The position numbers and the translations under genes were made by a program. The notes beneath the pieces are model-generated. The model searched no databases, was not told the origin of the DNA, and worked only from the letters and a program-made list of their open reading frames with translations. This document shows positions 26,454 through 34,014 of a stretch of DNA of 64,000 nucleotides, piece by piece. This DNA comes from Streptomyces yatensis (GTDB taxonomy: Bacteria > Actinomycetota > Actinomycetes > Streptomycetales > Streptomycetaceae): assembly GCF_018069625.1 (NCBI RefSeq), contig NZ_CP072941.1:6324001-6388000 (forward strand), written 5' to 3'. Numbering within the stretch: position 1 is the first letter of the stretch; every line of letters begins with the position of its first letter.

Positions 26454-27232
26454 GAGGTGAGCGCGGCGCGCACCTTGAGCAGCTCCTCGGCCTTGCGCAA
26501 GTCGTACGGGGCCGGGAGGGAGAGCACCACATGGACCGCCCCGGCCTCGGCGAACCCCTCGACCAGCGGCAGCTGGTCCGGGTTGACCATCACCGTGCGG
26601 GCGACCTGTCCCGGGTCCCGGCCGACCCGCTCGCACCACTGGTCCAGGACGCCGCTGAGCTCGCGGAAGTCGGCGACGGGGTCCTCGGAGGCCCAGCCGT
26701 ACCAGTTCCACCAGTCGGCCTCGCGGGCCACCAGCTCCAGGGTGCGCCGCCGCCCGGCGCCGCCGATCAGCAGCGGAAGCGGGCCCGCGGGGCCGGGGTT
26801 GAGCTTGGCCAGCCGCTCCTTGACGGCGGTGACGGACGCGGCGAAGGCGTCCATGCGCCCGGCCGGTCCGGGGAAGGGCAGCCCGTACTCGGTGTGCTCG
26901 GCCTCGAACCAGCCCGCGCCCAGCCCCAGCACCAGCCGCCCGCCGCTGAGCTGGTCGACGGTGCGGGCCATGTCCGCCAGCAGATCCGGATTGCGGAACG
27001 CGGTGCAGCTCACCAGCGGCCCGATGGTGGCCCGCCGGGTCTCGACCGCCATCGCGGACAGCAGCGACCAGCACTCGTAGTGGCGCCCGGCGGGGTCGCC
27101 GGTGTGCGGCAGGAAGTGGTCCCAGGTCCACAGCGAGTCGACCCCGAGGGCGTCGGCCTCGCGCCACGCGGTGCGCAGCTCGGCGATTCCGGTGTGCTGG
27201 GGGTGGAGTTGCACGCCTACGCGCAGGGACAC
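26450..27232 (-). CDS. LLM-class (F420-dependent) oxidoreductase
   Basis: The 260-residue TIM-barrel protein of the luciferase-like family reads GVQLHPQHTG, then LWTWDHFLP, ATIGPLVSCTAFRNP, GRLVLGLGAGWFEAEH and LLIGGAGRRRTL. These fit the LLM class that uses coenzyme F420 (or FMN) for hydride transfer or oxygenation. GTG 27232 is the start. It is coupled to the MFS gene downstream and follows an alcohol dehydrogenase gene, so it may be a tailoring redox enzyme of the neighbouring cluster; the substrate is unknown. Confidence 0.87.
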   Translation of the reverse strand: MSLRVGVQLHPQHTGIAELRTAWREADALGVDSLWTWDHFLPHTGDPAGRHYECWSLLSAMAVETRRATIGPLVSCTAFRNPDLLADMARTVDQLSGGRLVLGLGAGWFEAEHTEYGLPFPGPAGRMDAFAASVTAVKERLAKLNPGPAGPLPLLIGGAGRRRTLELVAREADWWNWYGWASEDPVADFRELSGVLDQWCERVGRDPGQVARTVMVNPDQLPLVEGFAEAGAVHVVLSLPAPYDLRKAEELLKVRAALTS

Positions 27233-27301
27233 GGAGGTGAATCCTTTCTGTGGGGGGACTGTGCTGGTGGTTCTGCCGGCGCCGCGCCCGAAGCGGGGCC
27301 G

Positions 27302-28318
27302 TTACGGCGTGACGACGACGCGGTAGACGGGGGTCTCGGCGGCCTGCTTGAGCGCCTTCTCGACCTCGTCCAGCGGGTAGCGCGCCGTGACCAGCGTCTC
27401 CAGCCGTGCGGAGAGCGCGCCGCCGCGCAGCAGTTCGGCGGCGGCGCGCCAGTCGTCCGGCTCATGGCTGAAGGAGCCGGTGACGGTGAGCTGGCGGCGG
27501 TGCACCTCGTAGCCGGGCAGCTCGGCGGGCGGGCCGCCGGGGCCGCCGCCGTAGAGGACGATCGTGCCGCCGTCGGCGACCGCGGCGAGGGCGGCGGCGA
27601 TGGCCTCCTTGGACGCGATGGTCACGACGACCACGTCCGCCGGGGGCAGTTGGCCGACGTCCTCGGGGGTGACGGCCGCGTCGGCGCCCGCCGCCGCGAC
27701 GGCGGCCAGCCGCTGCTCGTCGCGTTCGACCACCGCGACGCCGCGGGCCTGCAGCTGCGCGGCGACGGCGAGGTGGAGATGGCCCATATAGCCGGCGCCG
27801 ATGACGGTGACCCGGTCCCCGGCGCGGAAGCCGCCGCGGCGCAGCGAGTGGACCACACAGGCCAGCGGTTCGCCCATGGCGGCGACGGCGGGGTCGGTGT
27901 CGCCGGCCGACCACACCCGTGAGGCGGGCAGCGCGATGTATTCGGCGAGTCCGGCGCCCATGGTGATCGCGCCGTCCTCGCGCTGGTGTCCCTGGAGCGC
28001 GACGCAGATGGCGGTCTGCCCGCGCCGGCAACTGCGGCAGGCCCCGCAGCGCGGCAGTCCGTCGAGGGTGACGAGGGAGCCGACGGCGGGCATGTCCTCC
28101 AGCGCGGCGGCCTTGGCGCCGATCCGCTCGACCCAGCCGGAGATCTCATGCCCGGCGGCGGCCGGATAGACCGTCATCCGGCCCGCGTAGAGATTGGCCT
28201 CCATGGTGCAGATACCGCAGGCCGCGATGCGTACCAGCACCTCGGAGTCACCGATGTCGGGGACAGGTATCTCTCTGGTCTCCACCTGGCCTGCCGCCGT
28301 GATGACAGCTGAACGCAT
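27302..28318 (-). CDS. Zinc-dependent alcohol dehydrogenase (MDR family)
   Basis: The 338-residue medium-chain dehydrogenase has catalytic-zinc Cys in ACGICTMEANLYAG, the GHEISGWVERIG motif, structural zinc Cys in RCGACRSCRRGQTAIC, and a Rossmann GxGxxG in VIGAGYMGHLHLA. It should oxidise an alcohol or reduce a carbonyl with NAD(P). It forms a likely operon with the LLM oxidoreductase and MFS genes and lies beside, and in the same direction as, a second MFS gene. A tailoring role in the cluster is inferred only from position. Confidence 0.88.
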   Translation of the reverse strand: MRSAVITAAGQVETREIPVPDIGDSEVLVRIAACGICTMEANLYAGRMTVYPAAAGHEISGWVERIGAKAAALEDMPAVGSLVTLDGLPRCGACRSCRRGQTAICVALQGHQREDGAITMGAGLAEYIALPASRVWSAGDTDPAVAAMGEPLACVVHSLRRGGFRAGDRVTVIGAGYMGHLHLAVAAQLQARGVAVVERDEQRLAAVAAAGADAAVTPEDVGQLPPADVVVVTIASKEAIAAALAAVADGGTIVLYGGGPGGPPAELPGYEVHRRQLTVTGSFSHEPDDWRAAAELLRGGALSARLETLVTARYPLDEVEKALKQAAETPVYRVVVTP

Positions 28319-28393
28319 GTGAACTGCCTTCCGGATTACGGATGTTGTGCCGGGAGGCTATGCCGGGGCGACAGGGGTGGCAAGGAAGAACGA

Positions 28394-29959
28394 TCACATG
28401 CTGGATCGCGCGCCGGAAGACGTCCTGCGGAACGCCCACCAGATGATCACTGCTCCGGCCGCGGCGGCGGCCGCGCCGACGATGGAGGCCACATGCATGG
28501 CGTGGACGAACCCCTCGTCGGCGATGTCCGACAGCCGGGGCAGCCGCATCTTCGCGCCGAGCAGCCGGGTGGCCTCGGGCGACTCCCCGGCGGCGTCGGC
28601 GGTACCGGAGGGCAGTCCGCTCAGCCGGGGGGTGACCCGGTCGCGGTAGACGCTGACCAGCACGGAGCCGAGGACCGCCACCCCGAGGACCCCGCCGATC
28701 TGGCGCAGCGAGTTGTTGACGGCGGAGCCGGCGCCGGTCCGGTCGGCGGGCAGGATGGCCATGATCGCCTCGGTGGTGGGCGCGACGGCGGCGCCCATCC
28801 CCAGGCCCTGGAGGATGAGGAAGACCCAGAACAGCGGCAGTCCGCTGTTCTCGTCCAGGAAGACGTAGGCGACGAAACCGGTGGTGGCGATCAGCATGGC
28901 CGCGGTGACCACCGGGCGCACCCCGTGGTTGCGTACCAGCTTGGCCGAGAGCGGGGCACCCAGCAGCACGCCGAGGGCGACCGGGGCGATGGACAGCCCG
29001 CACTCCAGCGGTGTCTGTCCCTGGACGCCCTGCAGATAGAAGCTGGTGTAGTACATCGAGCCGTTGAGCCCGAAGAACGTGAGCATGACGGCGACGCTGG
29101 CGCCGGTGAAGCGGATGTCACGGAAGAGCCGGACGTCGAAGCTGGGGTTGGCGACGCGCAGTTCGACCAGGACGAAGACCACGACCAGCAGCACGCCCCC
29201 GGCCAGCGAGGCGACGATGGCCGGATCGGTCCAGTCGTTGCGGTGGCCGCCCTCGATGACGCCCCAGACGATGGCGAAGAGCCCGGCGGTGGAGAGCACC
29301 ACGCCCAGCGGGTCGAACTTCTGCCGCACCCGGGTGACCACACCGGGCAGGAAGACGAACGAACCGGCCACGCACAGCACCACGATCGGCACATTGACCA
29401 GGAAGACCGACCCCCACCAGAAGTGGTCGAGCAGCGCTCCACTGAGCATCGGCCCGGTGGCGATCGCGATTCCACTGGAACCCGACCAGATCGCGATGGC
29501 GGTGGCCCGGTGCCGCTCGTCGAAGACCTGGGCGATCAGGGCCAGGGTCGCGGGCATGATCAGGGCACTGCCGATGCCCATCGCGCCGCGGGCCACGATG
29601 AGTTCGGTGGCGGAGCCGGAGTAGGCGGCCCAGGCGGAGGCCGCGCCGAAGAGCACCATGCCGGTCAGCAGTAAGCGGCGGTGGCCGTAGCGGTCGGCGA
29701 GCACACCACCGGTGAACAGCAGCACCGCGAAGACCAGGGTGTAGGAACTGATGCTCCACTGCAGCTGATTGGGGCTCGCGCCGAGCCCTTCGTCGGGATC
29801 GGCGAGGGTCTTGAGGGCCACATTGAGCACGGTGTTGTCCAGCCACACCGCGAGTTGGGACAGGACGAGCACCGAGAGCGCGAGCCATTGGCGGCCGGTG
29901 GGGGAGTGCGCGGAACCGGCCTGCGCGGCATCGGTGGTCGCGGTGTTCTGTGCAGCCAT
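28394..29959 (-). CDS. DHA2-family 14-TM MFS drug exporter
   Basis: The 521-residue membrane protein starts MAAQNTATTD. It has the DHA2 motifs WLDNTVLNVALKTL (motif D1), GGVLADRYGHRRLL (motif A) and GPMLSGALLDHFWWGSVFLVNVP (motif C region), with 14 predicted helices. This is the proton-driven multidrug exporter group widely used for self-resistance in Streptomyces clusters. It is divergent from regulator 3, which probably controls it. An in-frame upstream start would add 19 unlikely residues. Confidence 0.9.
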   Translation of the reverse strand: MAAQNTATTDAAQAGSAHSPTGRQWLALSVLVLSQLAVWLDNTVLNVALKTLADPDEGLGASPNQLQWSISSYTLVFAVLLFTGGVLADRYGHRRLLLTGMVLFGAASAWAAYSGSATELIVARGAMGIGSALIMPATLALIAQVFDERHRATAIAIWSGSSGIAIATGPMLSGALLDHFWWGSVFLVNVPIVVLCVAGSFVFLPGVVTRVRQKFDPLGVVLSTAGLFAIVWGVIEGGHRNDWTDPAIVASLAGGVLLVVVFVLVELRVANPSFDVRLFRDIRFTGASVAVMLTFFGLNGSMYYTSFYLQGVQGQTPLECGLSIAPVALGVLLGAPLSAKLVRNHGVRPVVTAAMLIATTGFVAYVFLDENSGLPLFWVFLILQGLGMGAAVAPTTEAIMAILPADRTGAGSAVNNSLRQIGGVLGVAVLGSVLVSVYRDRVTPRLSGLPSGTADAAGESPEATRLLGAKMRLPRLSDIADEGFVHAMHVASIVGAAAAAAGAVIIWWAFRRTSSGARSSM

Positions 29960-30304
29960 GGGGGCGGCGCCTTTCGGGACCCGGGGGAAGGTGGGGGGGT
30001 CCGCGTCGTATGGCAAGGGATGGCGTGCTGGCTCTAGAGGAAGTTACCAATCCGCCGAGCGGGGGCGCAGCCCCTTGCCGACACGGGGAGGTGTCGTGGC
30101 CGGAACGCGAGGGTATTTCCCGGCGGGAAGTGTCCCATAAGGAACGATCTTCCTTGCCGTGTGCCAGGGGGCTCGTTACTGTTCCCGGAAAGGGAACGGG
30201 GGTGTCCTTTGAGCCATTTCGGAATTCAACCAAATGGGCGAGTGCCTATTGACGGATTTGACGCGGAGGTGGGTGCGGGGAGAGCGGTTCGAACGGAGCC
30301 GGAC
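29960..30304. promoter_or_regulatory. Divergent promoter region between DHA2 exporter and regulator 3
   Basis: About 345 bases between divergent genes. A candidate plus-strand promoter is TTGCCG (30154-30159), a 17-base spacer, then TACTGT. GGAAC at 30141 and GTTCC near 30180 form an interrupted inverted repeat across it, a possible operator. These are by-eye calls. Confidence 0.35.
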
Positions 30305-31054
30305 ATGGGGTCGGACAACCTGGAGGAGACTCTGGGCCAGGCGTTACGCCTGCTGGAGTCCGCAGTGCACCACCACCGCCGCTCCGCGCTGGCCTCGGCG
30401 TCGGCCGAACTGCCGGTGGACGGGGAGGCCGTGGCCGGGTGGGTGGCGCGGCTGGTGCTGCGCGCCGAGCGGGATGTGATCTGGAGCCTGCCCGAGGTGA
30501 CGGGCGATGACCACGCCCGGCTGGTCGGACAGACGCTCGCCCAGCTGGCGGGCAAGGGGGTCAGGACCCGGATGCTCTGCCCGCCGGGCGTCATCCGGGG
30601 CGCGGCCTGGCAGCGCTCGGTGGGGACCGTGGCGCGGCTCGAGGTGCGCGTCTGCGAGGGGGTGCGGCAGGAGCTGGTGGTCGTGGACGGCGCGGCGGTC
30701 ATCGCGCCCGACGCCTCGCCGGGCGAGCCCGGCGGCTCCCGCGCCTCGATGATCCAGAACTCGACCGTGGCCGATATGCTGCACCAGCTGCTGAGCGGCA
30801 TGTGGGACACGGCCCAGCGCCCGATGCGGCCCCTGTCGTTCGAGGGCGGCGCGCGCGGCCGGGTGCTGCGCGAGGTGCTGAAGCTGATGGCCGAGGGCTA
30901 CAAGGACGACGCCGCGGCCCGCAAACTCGGTCTTTCGGTGCGTACCTACCGTCGCTATGTGGCTGACATCATGCGGGACTTGCAGGTCGAATCGCGGTTC
31001 CAGGCAGGAGTGCGCGCCGTGCGCGCCGGGCTGATGGAGTCCGACCCCGAATAG
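30305..31054 (+). CDS. LuxR-type cluster regulator 3 (paralogue)
   Basis: The 249-residue protein is of the same type as the regulators at 21120 and 21956. It has an N-terminal helix (LGQALRLLESAVHHHRRS), a middle domain with TRMLCPPGVI and LEVRVCEG, and the C-terminal helix-turn-helix (AARKLGLSVRTYRRYV, SRFQAGVRAVRAG). Start ATG 30305 (MGSDNLEE) is chosen because the upstream in-frame extension is not conserved-looking. It lies directly upstream of the PKS operon and is its best candidate regulator. Confidence 0.77.
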   Translation: MGSDNLEETLGQALRLLESAVHHHRRSALASASAELPVDGEAVAGWVARLVLRAERDVIWSLPEVTGDDHARLVGQTLAQLAGKGVRTRMLCPPGVIRGAAWQRSVGTVARLEVRVCEGVRQELVVVDGAAVIAPDASPGEPGGSRASMIQNSTVADMLHQLLSGMWDTAQRPMRPLSFEGGARGRVLREVLKLMAEGYKDDAAARKLGLSVRTYRRYVADIMRDLQVESRFQAGVRAVRAGLMESDPE

Positions 31055-31260
31055 GGGCGCGACCGCACACCCGGGCAGCAGCCGGGTTGTTGGTGGTTTG
31101 AACGTTATTGGCACGTTTCTGTCCGCTGACGACCTGGCAGCTTCCTGCAGAATCCAACTTCTGACCGCGGGGTAACCGGCTGCCGTCTGCAGCTTTATGA
31201 CACCCGGACCAGTCGCATGCTGGTGTTCACCCGGCGCGTGACAGCTAGTGGACTCTGGGG

Positions 31261-31289
31261 TTGTCCCCTCCCGGACCGGCGCCTAGCGT
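31261..31289 (+). promoter_or_regulatory. Candidate promoter of the PKS operon
   Basis: TTGTCC at 31261-31266 and TAGCGT at 31284-31289 are separated by 17 bases, matching the Streptomyces vegetative pattern TTGACN-17-TAGRRT. It is about 50 bases upstream of the first ACP gene. The preceding 200 bases are noticeably AT-richer than the cluster genes. Confidence 0.5.
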
Positions 31290-31340
31290 CAGCGGGAGCT
31301 TCGTCGCTTTGCCCATGCCCGAAAATGGAGGTGCGCGGTA

Positions 31341-31592
31341 ATGACCGCCATCGTCGAAGAGCGTCGTGAAACCATCAAGGAAATCGTCACCGATATTCTT
31401 GAGATCGACCCCGACGAGGTCACTGAGACCAGTCTCTTCAAAGAAGAGCATGACGCGGATTCACTGCGTGCCATTGAAATACTCGCGGCTTTGGAGAGGA
31501 CCTTCAATATCGTCATAGAGCAGTCCGAACTCAGCCGGATGGTGAACCTCCGAGGCGTCTACGAGGTTGTCTCCGACGCGGCGGGCTGGTGA
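31341..31592 (+). CDS. Acyl carrier protein 1
   Basis: The 83-residue carrier protein carries the 4'-phosphopantetheine arm on Ser41 in EEHDADSLRAIEI, within a standard four-helix ACP layout. A GGAGGTG site precedes ATG 31341. It is the first gene of the long operon and overlaps the first ketosynthase gene (GTGA). Activation is presumably by the Sfp-type PPTase at 50178. A second ACP lies at 43046, so the two may carry different chains or stages. Confidence 0.95.
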   Translation: MTAIVEERRETIKEIVTDILEIDPDEVTETSLFKEEHDADSLRAIEILAALERTFNIVIEQSELSRMVNLRGVYEVVSDAAGW

Positions 31593-32872
31593 CCGCCGGG
31601 TCCAGGCGGTCTCTCGGAAGGCAGGGCGAAATGCGTGGTGAGCCGGGTCGCAGGGTCGTCGTCACCGGCCTCGGTGCGGTGTCCGGGATCGGCATCGGCG
31701 CGGCGGAATTCCTCGCCGGACTGCGCGCCGGGAAGAGCGCGGCGGGCCCCATCACCGCGTTCGACACGGAGGGCTTCGACCGCTCTACGGCGTGTGAGGT
31801 CAAGGATTTCGAGCCGGACCGGTGGATTCGAAATCTCGATGTGCGGACCCTGGGCCGGGCGAGCCGGTTCTCGGTCGCGGCGGCCCGTATGGCGGTGGCC
31901 GACGCCGGATTCGCCGAGTCGGAGAGCGCGCTGCGCGACATCCCCTGTCTGATCTCCGTCGGCACGACCGACGGCGAGTCCAGGGACCTGGACCATCTGG
32001 TCGAGGAGGAAGTGGACCTGGGGCCCGAGCGGATGGATCCCACGGTCGCCCGGCGGGTGCCCGCCGGACGGCTTTCGAGCGCGATCGCCCAGGAGTTCGG
32101 CCTCACCCGGGCCGAGGCGGTCACCCTCCCCACCGCATGCGCTGCCGGGAACTACGCGATCGGCTACGGCTTCGACGCCATCCGCGCCGGGGACGTGGAC
32201 CTCGCGCTGTGCGGCGGGGCCGACGCCCTGTGCCGTAAGACCTTCACCGGCTTCTACCGCCTCGGCACCATCGCCCCCGAGCGCTGCCAGCCCTTCGACA
32301 AGGATCGCAAGGGCATCCTCACCGGCGAGGGCGCGGGCATCCTGGTGCTGGAGAGCCTGGAGTCGGCGCTGGCCCGGGGCGCCCGTATCTACGCCGAGGT
32401 CCTCGGCTACGGACTCAACTGCGACGCGGACCACCCCGTGGCCCCCAACCAGGACAGCGTGGCCCGCTGTATGCGGCTGGCCCTGGACAACGCCCAGGTC
32501 AAGCCGGAAGAAGTCGACTTCATCTCCGCGCACGGCACCGGCACCAAGGCCAATGACATCACCGAGGCCCGCGCCATCCGCCAGGTGTTCGGGGACGCCG
32601 CCCCGCCGCGCACGGTCTCCATCAAGTCGATGATCGGCCATTCCATGGGCGCCGCCGGGGCACTGGCCTCGATCGCCTGCGCCCTCGCGCTCACCGAGGG
32701 GTTCATCCCGCCGACCATCAACCACCAAGAGACCGACCCGGAATGCGGTCTGGACTGTGTGCCCAACCAGGCCGTGGACGCCGATCTGAAGGTGGTCCAG
32801 AACAACGGCCTGGCCTTCGGCGGCAACAACGCCGTCGTCATCTTCGGCAAGAGCCGAGCGGACTGGGCATGA
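31589..32872 (+). CDS. Ketosynthase 1, catalytically intact (KS-alpha type)
   Basis: The 427-residue thiolase-fold condensing enzyme is of the FabF/type II KS kind. With the GTG 31589 start, the active-site residues are Cys184 (TLPTACAAGN), His315 (SAHGTGTKAND) and His351 (KSMIGHSMGAAGA), so it should perform decarboxylative Claisen condensation of malonyl-ACP. An alternative start is ATG 31631. The stop overlaps the start of KS2 (ATGA). Of the six KS-fold proteins here, it is the most FabF-like and has no adjacent degenerate partner; KS6 is the unpaired degenerate one. Confidence 0.95.
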   Translation: MTAGSRRSLGRQGEMRGEPGRRVVVTGLGAVSGIGIGAAEFLAGLRAGKSAAGPITAFDTEGFDRSTACEVKDFEPDRWIRNLDVRTLGRASRFSVAAARMAVADAGFAESESALRDIPCLISVGTTDGESRDLDHLVEEEVDLGPERMDPTVARRVPAGRLSSAIAQEFGLTRAEAVTLPTACAAGNYAIGYGFDAIRAGDVDLALCGGADALCRKTFTGFYRLGTIAPERCQPFDKDRKGILTGEGAGILVLESLESALARGARIYAEVLGYGLNCDADHPVAPNQDSVARCMRLALDNAQVKPEEVDFISAHGTGTKANDITEARAIRQVFGDAAPPRTVSIKSMIGHSMGAAGALASIACALALTEGFIPPTINHQETDPECGLDCVPNQAVDADLKVVQNNGLAFGGNNAVVIFGKSRADWA

Positions 32873-34014
32873 GTCAGCTGGTGACCGGCGCCGGAGCCGT
32901 GGCGAGCGTGGGCGAGGGCGTCGACGAGGTCTTCCAGGCTCTGTGCGCCGGCATCAGCGGACTCGGGGAACTGCGCGGCTTCGACCGGGAGCGGTACCGG
33001 ACCCGCCACGCGTACGAGATCGACGACCGCCCCGCGCCCGGCGCCGACCTCCCGGGCCGCGCCACCGACTGGCTGCTGCGCGCGGTCGGCGAGGCCGCGG
33101 CCCAGGCGGGGCTCGGCGAGGACCTGAGCGAGGTGCCCGTCCTCGTCGGCACCGGGCTGCGGGAACTGCGCTCCGCCGAACTCGCCTGGCGCGACGGCGC
33201 GCCCTTCGACATCGGCCGGCTGCACTTCGGCACCGCACTGCGGAGACGTTTCGGCGCCGTCCGCACCCACACCTTCTCCGGGGCCTGTTCGGCCTCCCTC
33301 TACGCGCTCGCACTCGCCGCCGACCTGCTGACCACGGGGGCCGAGGACACCGTGGTGGTGGCCGGTGTGGACACCCTCACCGAGTCGATGTACGGGCTGC
33401 TGGACCGGGTCAACAGCGAACCCCCCGACCGTGTCCGGCCGTTCGACCGGGACCGGCGCGGGGTGCTGATGGGCGACGGCGCGGCGGCCGTGGTGCTGCG
33501 CCGGGAGGAGCCCGGCGCGGGGGGTGGCGCGCTCGGCCGGGTGCGCGCCGTCAGCATGAACTGCGACGCGCGCCATGTGACCGCCCCCGACCCCCGCGGC
33601 ATCGCGCGGGCGGTGCACGAGGCGCAGTGGCGGGCGGGCGTCAAACCGGGCGACATCGATCTGGTGCTGCTGCACGGCACCGGCACCCAGCTGAACGACG
33701 CCGCCGAGGCCGCCGCCATCGCCGAGGTCTTCGGCCACGAGGTGCGCGGGCCCCTGATGACCGCCATCAAGTCCATGACCGGCCACACCTCGGGCGGCTC
33801 CGGTCTGCTCAGCCTGATCGTCGCGCTGGAGTCCCTGGCGTCGGGCCGGGTGCCGCCCACCCTGGGCCTGGCCGAACCGCTGCCCGAGGCCGAGGCGTTC
33901 CGGTTCGTCCGGGAGGAGGCGCGGGACGGCGGGGATCTGCGGGTCGCGCAGATCGACGCGTTCGGCTTCGGCGGTGTCAACGCGGTCGCCATCGTGGAGA
34001 GGGCCGGCCGATGA
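32869..34014 (+). CDS. Ketosynthase 2, catalytically intact
   Basis: The 381-residue condensing enzyme has Cys140 (TFSGACSASLY), His269 (LLHGTGTQLND) and His306 (KSMTGHTSGGSG) intact. It is shorter than KS1 at its N-terminus. It overlaps KS1 and the degenerate KS3 at both ends (ATGA each), and the KS2-KS3 adjacency suggests they form a KS/chain-length-factor heterodimer as in type II PKS and aryl-polyene systems. Confidence 0.93.
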   Translation: MSQLVTGAGAVASVGEGVDEVFQALCAGISGLGELRGFDRERYRTRHAYEIDDRPAPGADLPGRATDWLLRAVGEAAAQAGLGEDLSEVPVLVGTGLRELRSAELAWRDGAPFDIGRLHFGTALRRRFGAVRTHTFSGACSASLYALALAADLLTTGAEDTVVVAGVDTLTESMYGLLDRVNSEPPDRVRPFDRDRRGVLMGDGAAAVVLRREEPGAGGGALGRVRAVSMNCDARHVTAPDPRGIARAVHEAQWRAGVKPGDIDLVLLHGTGTQLNDAAEAAAIAEVFGHEVRGPLMTAIKSMTGHTSGGSGLLSLIVALESLASGRVPPTLGLAEPLPEAEAFRFVREEARDGGDLRVAQIDAFGFGGVNAVAIVERAGR

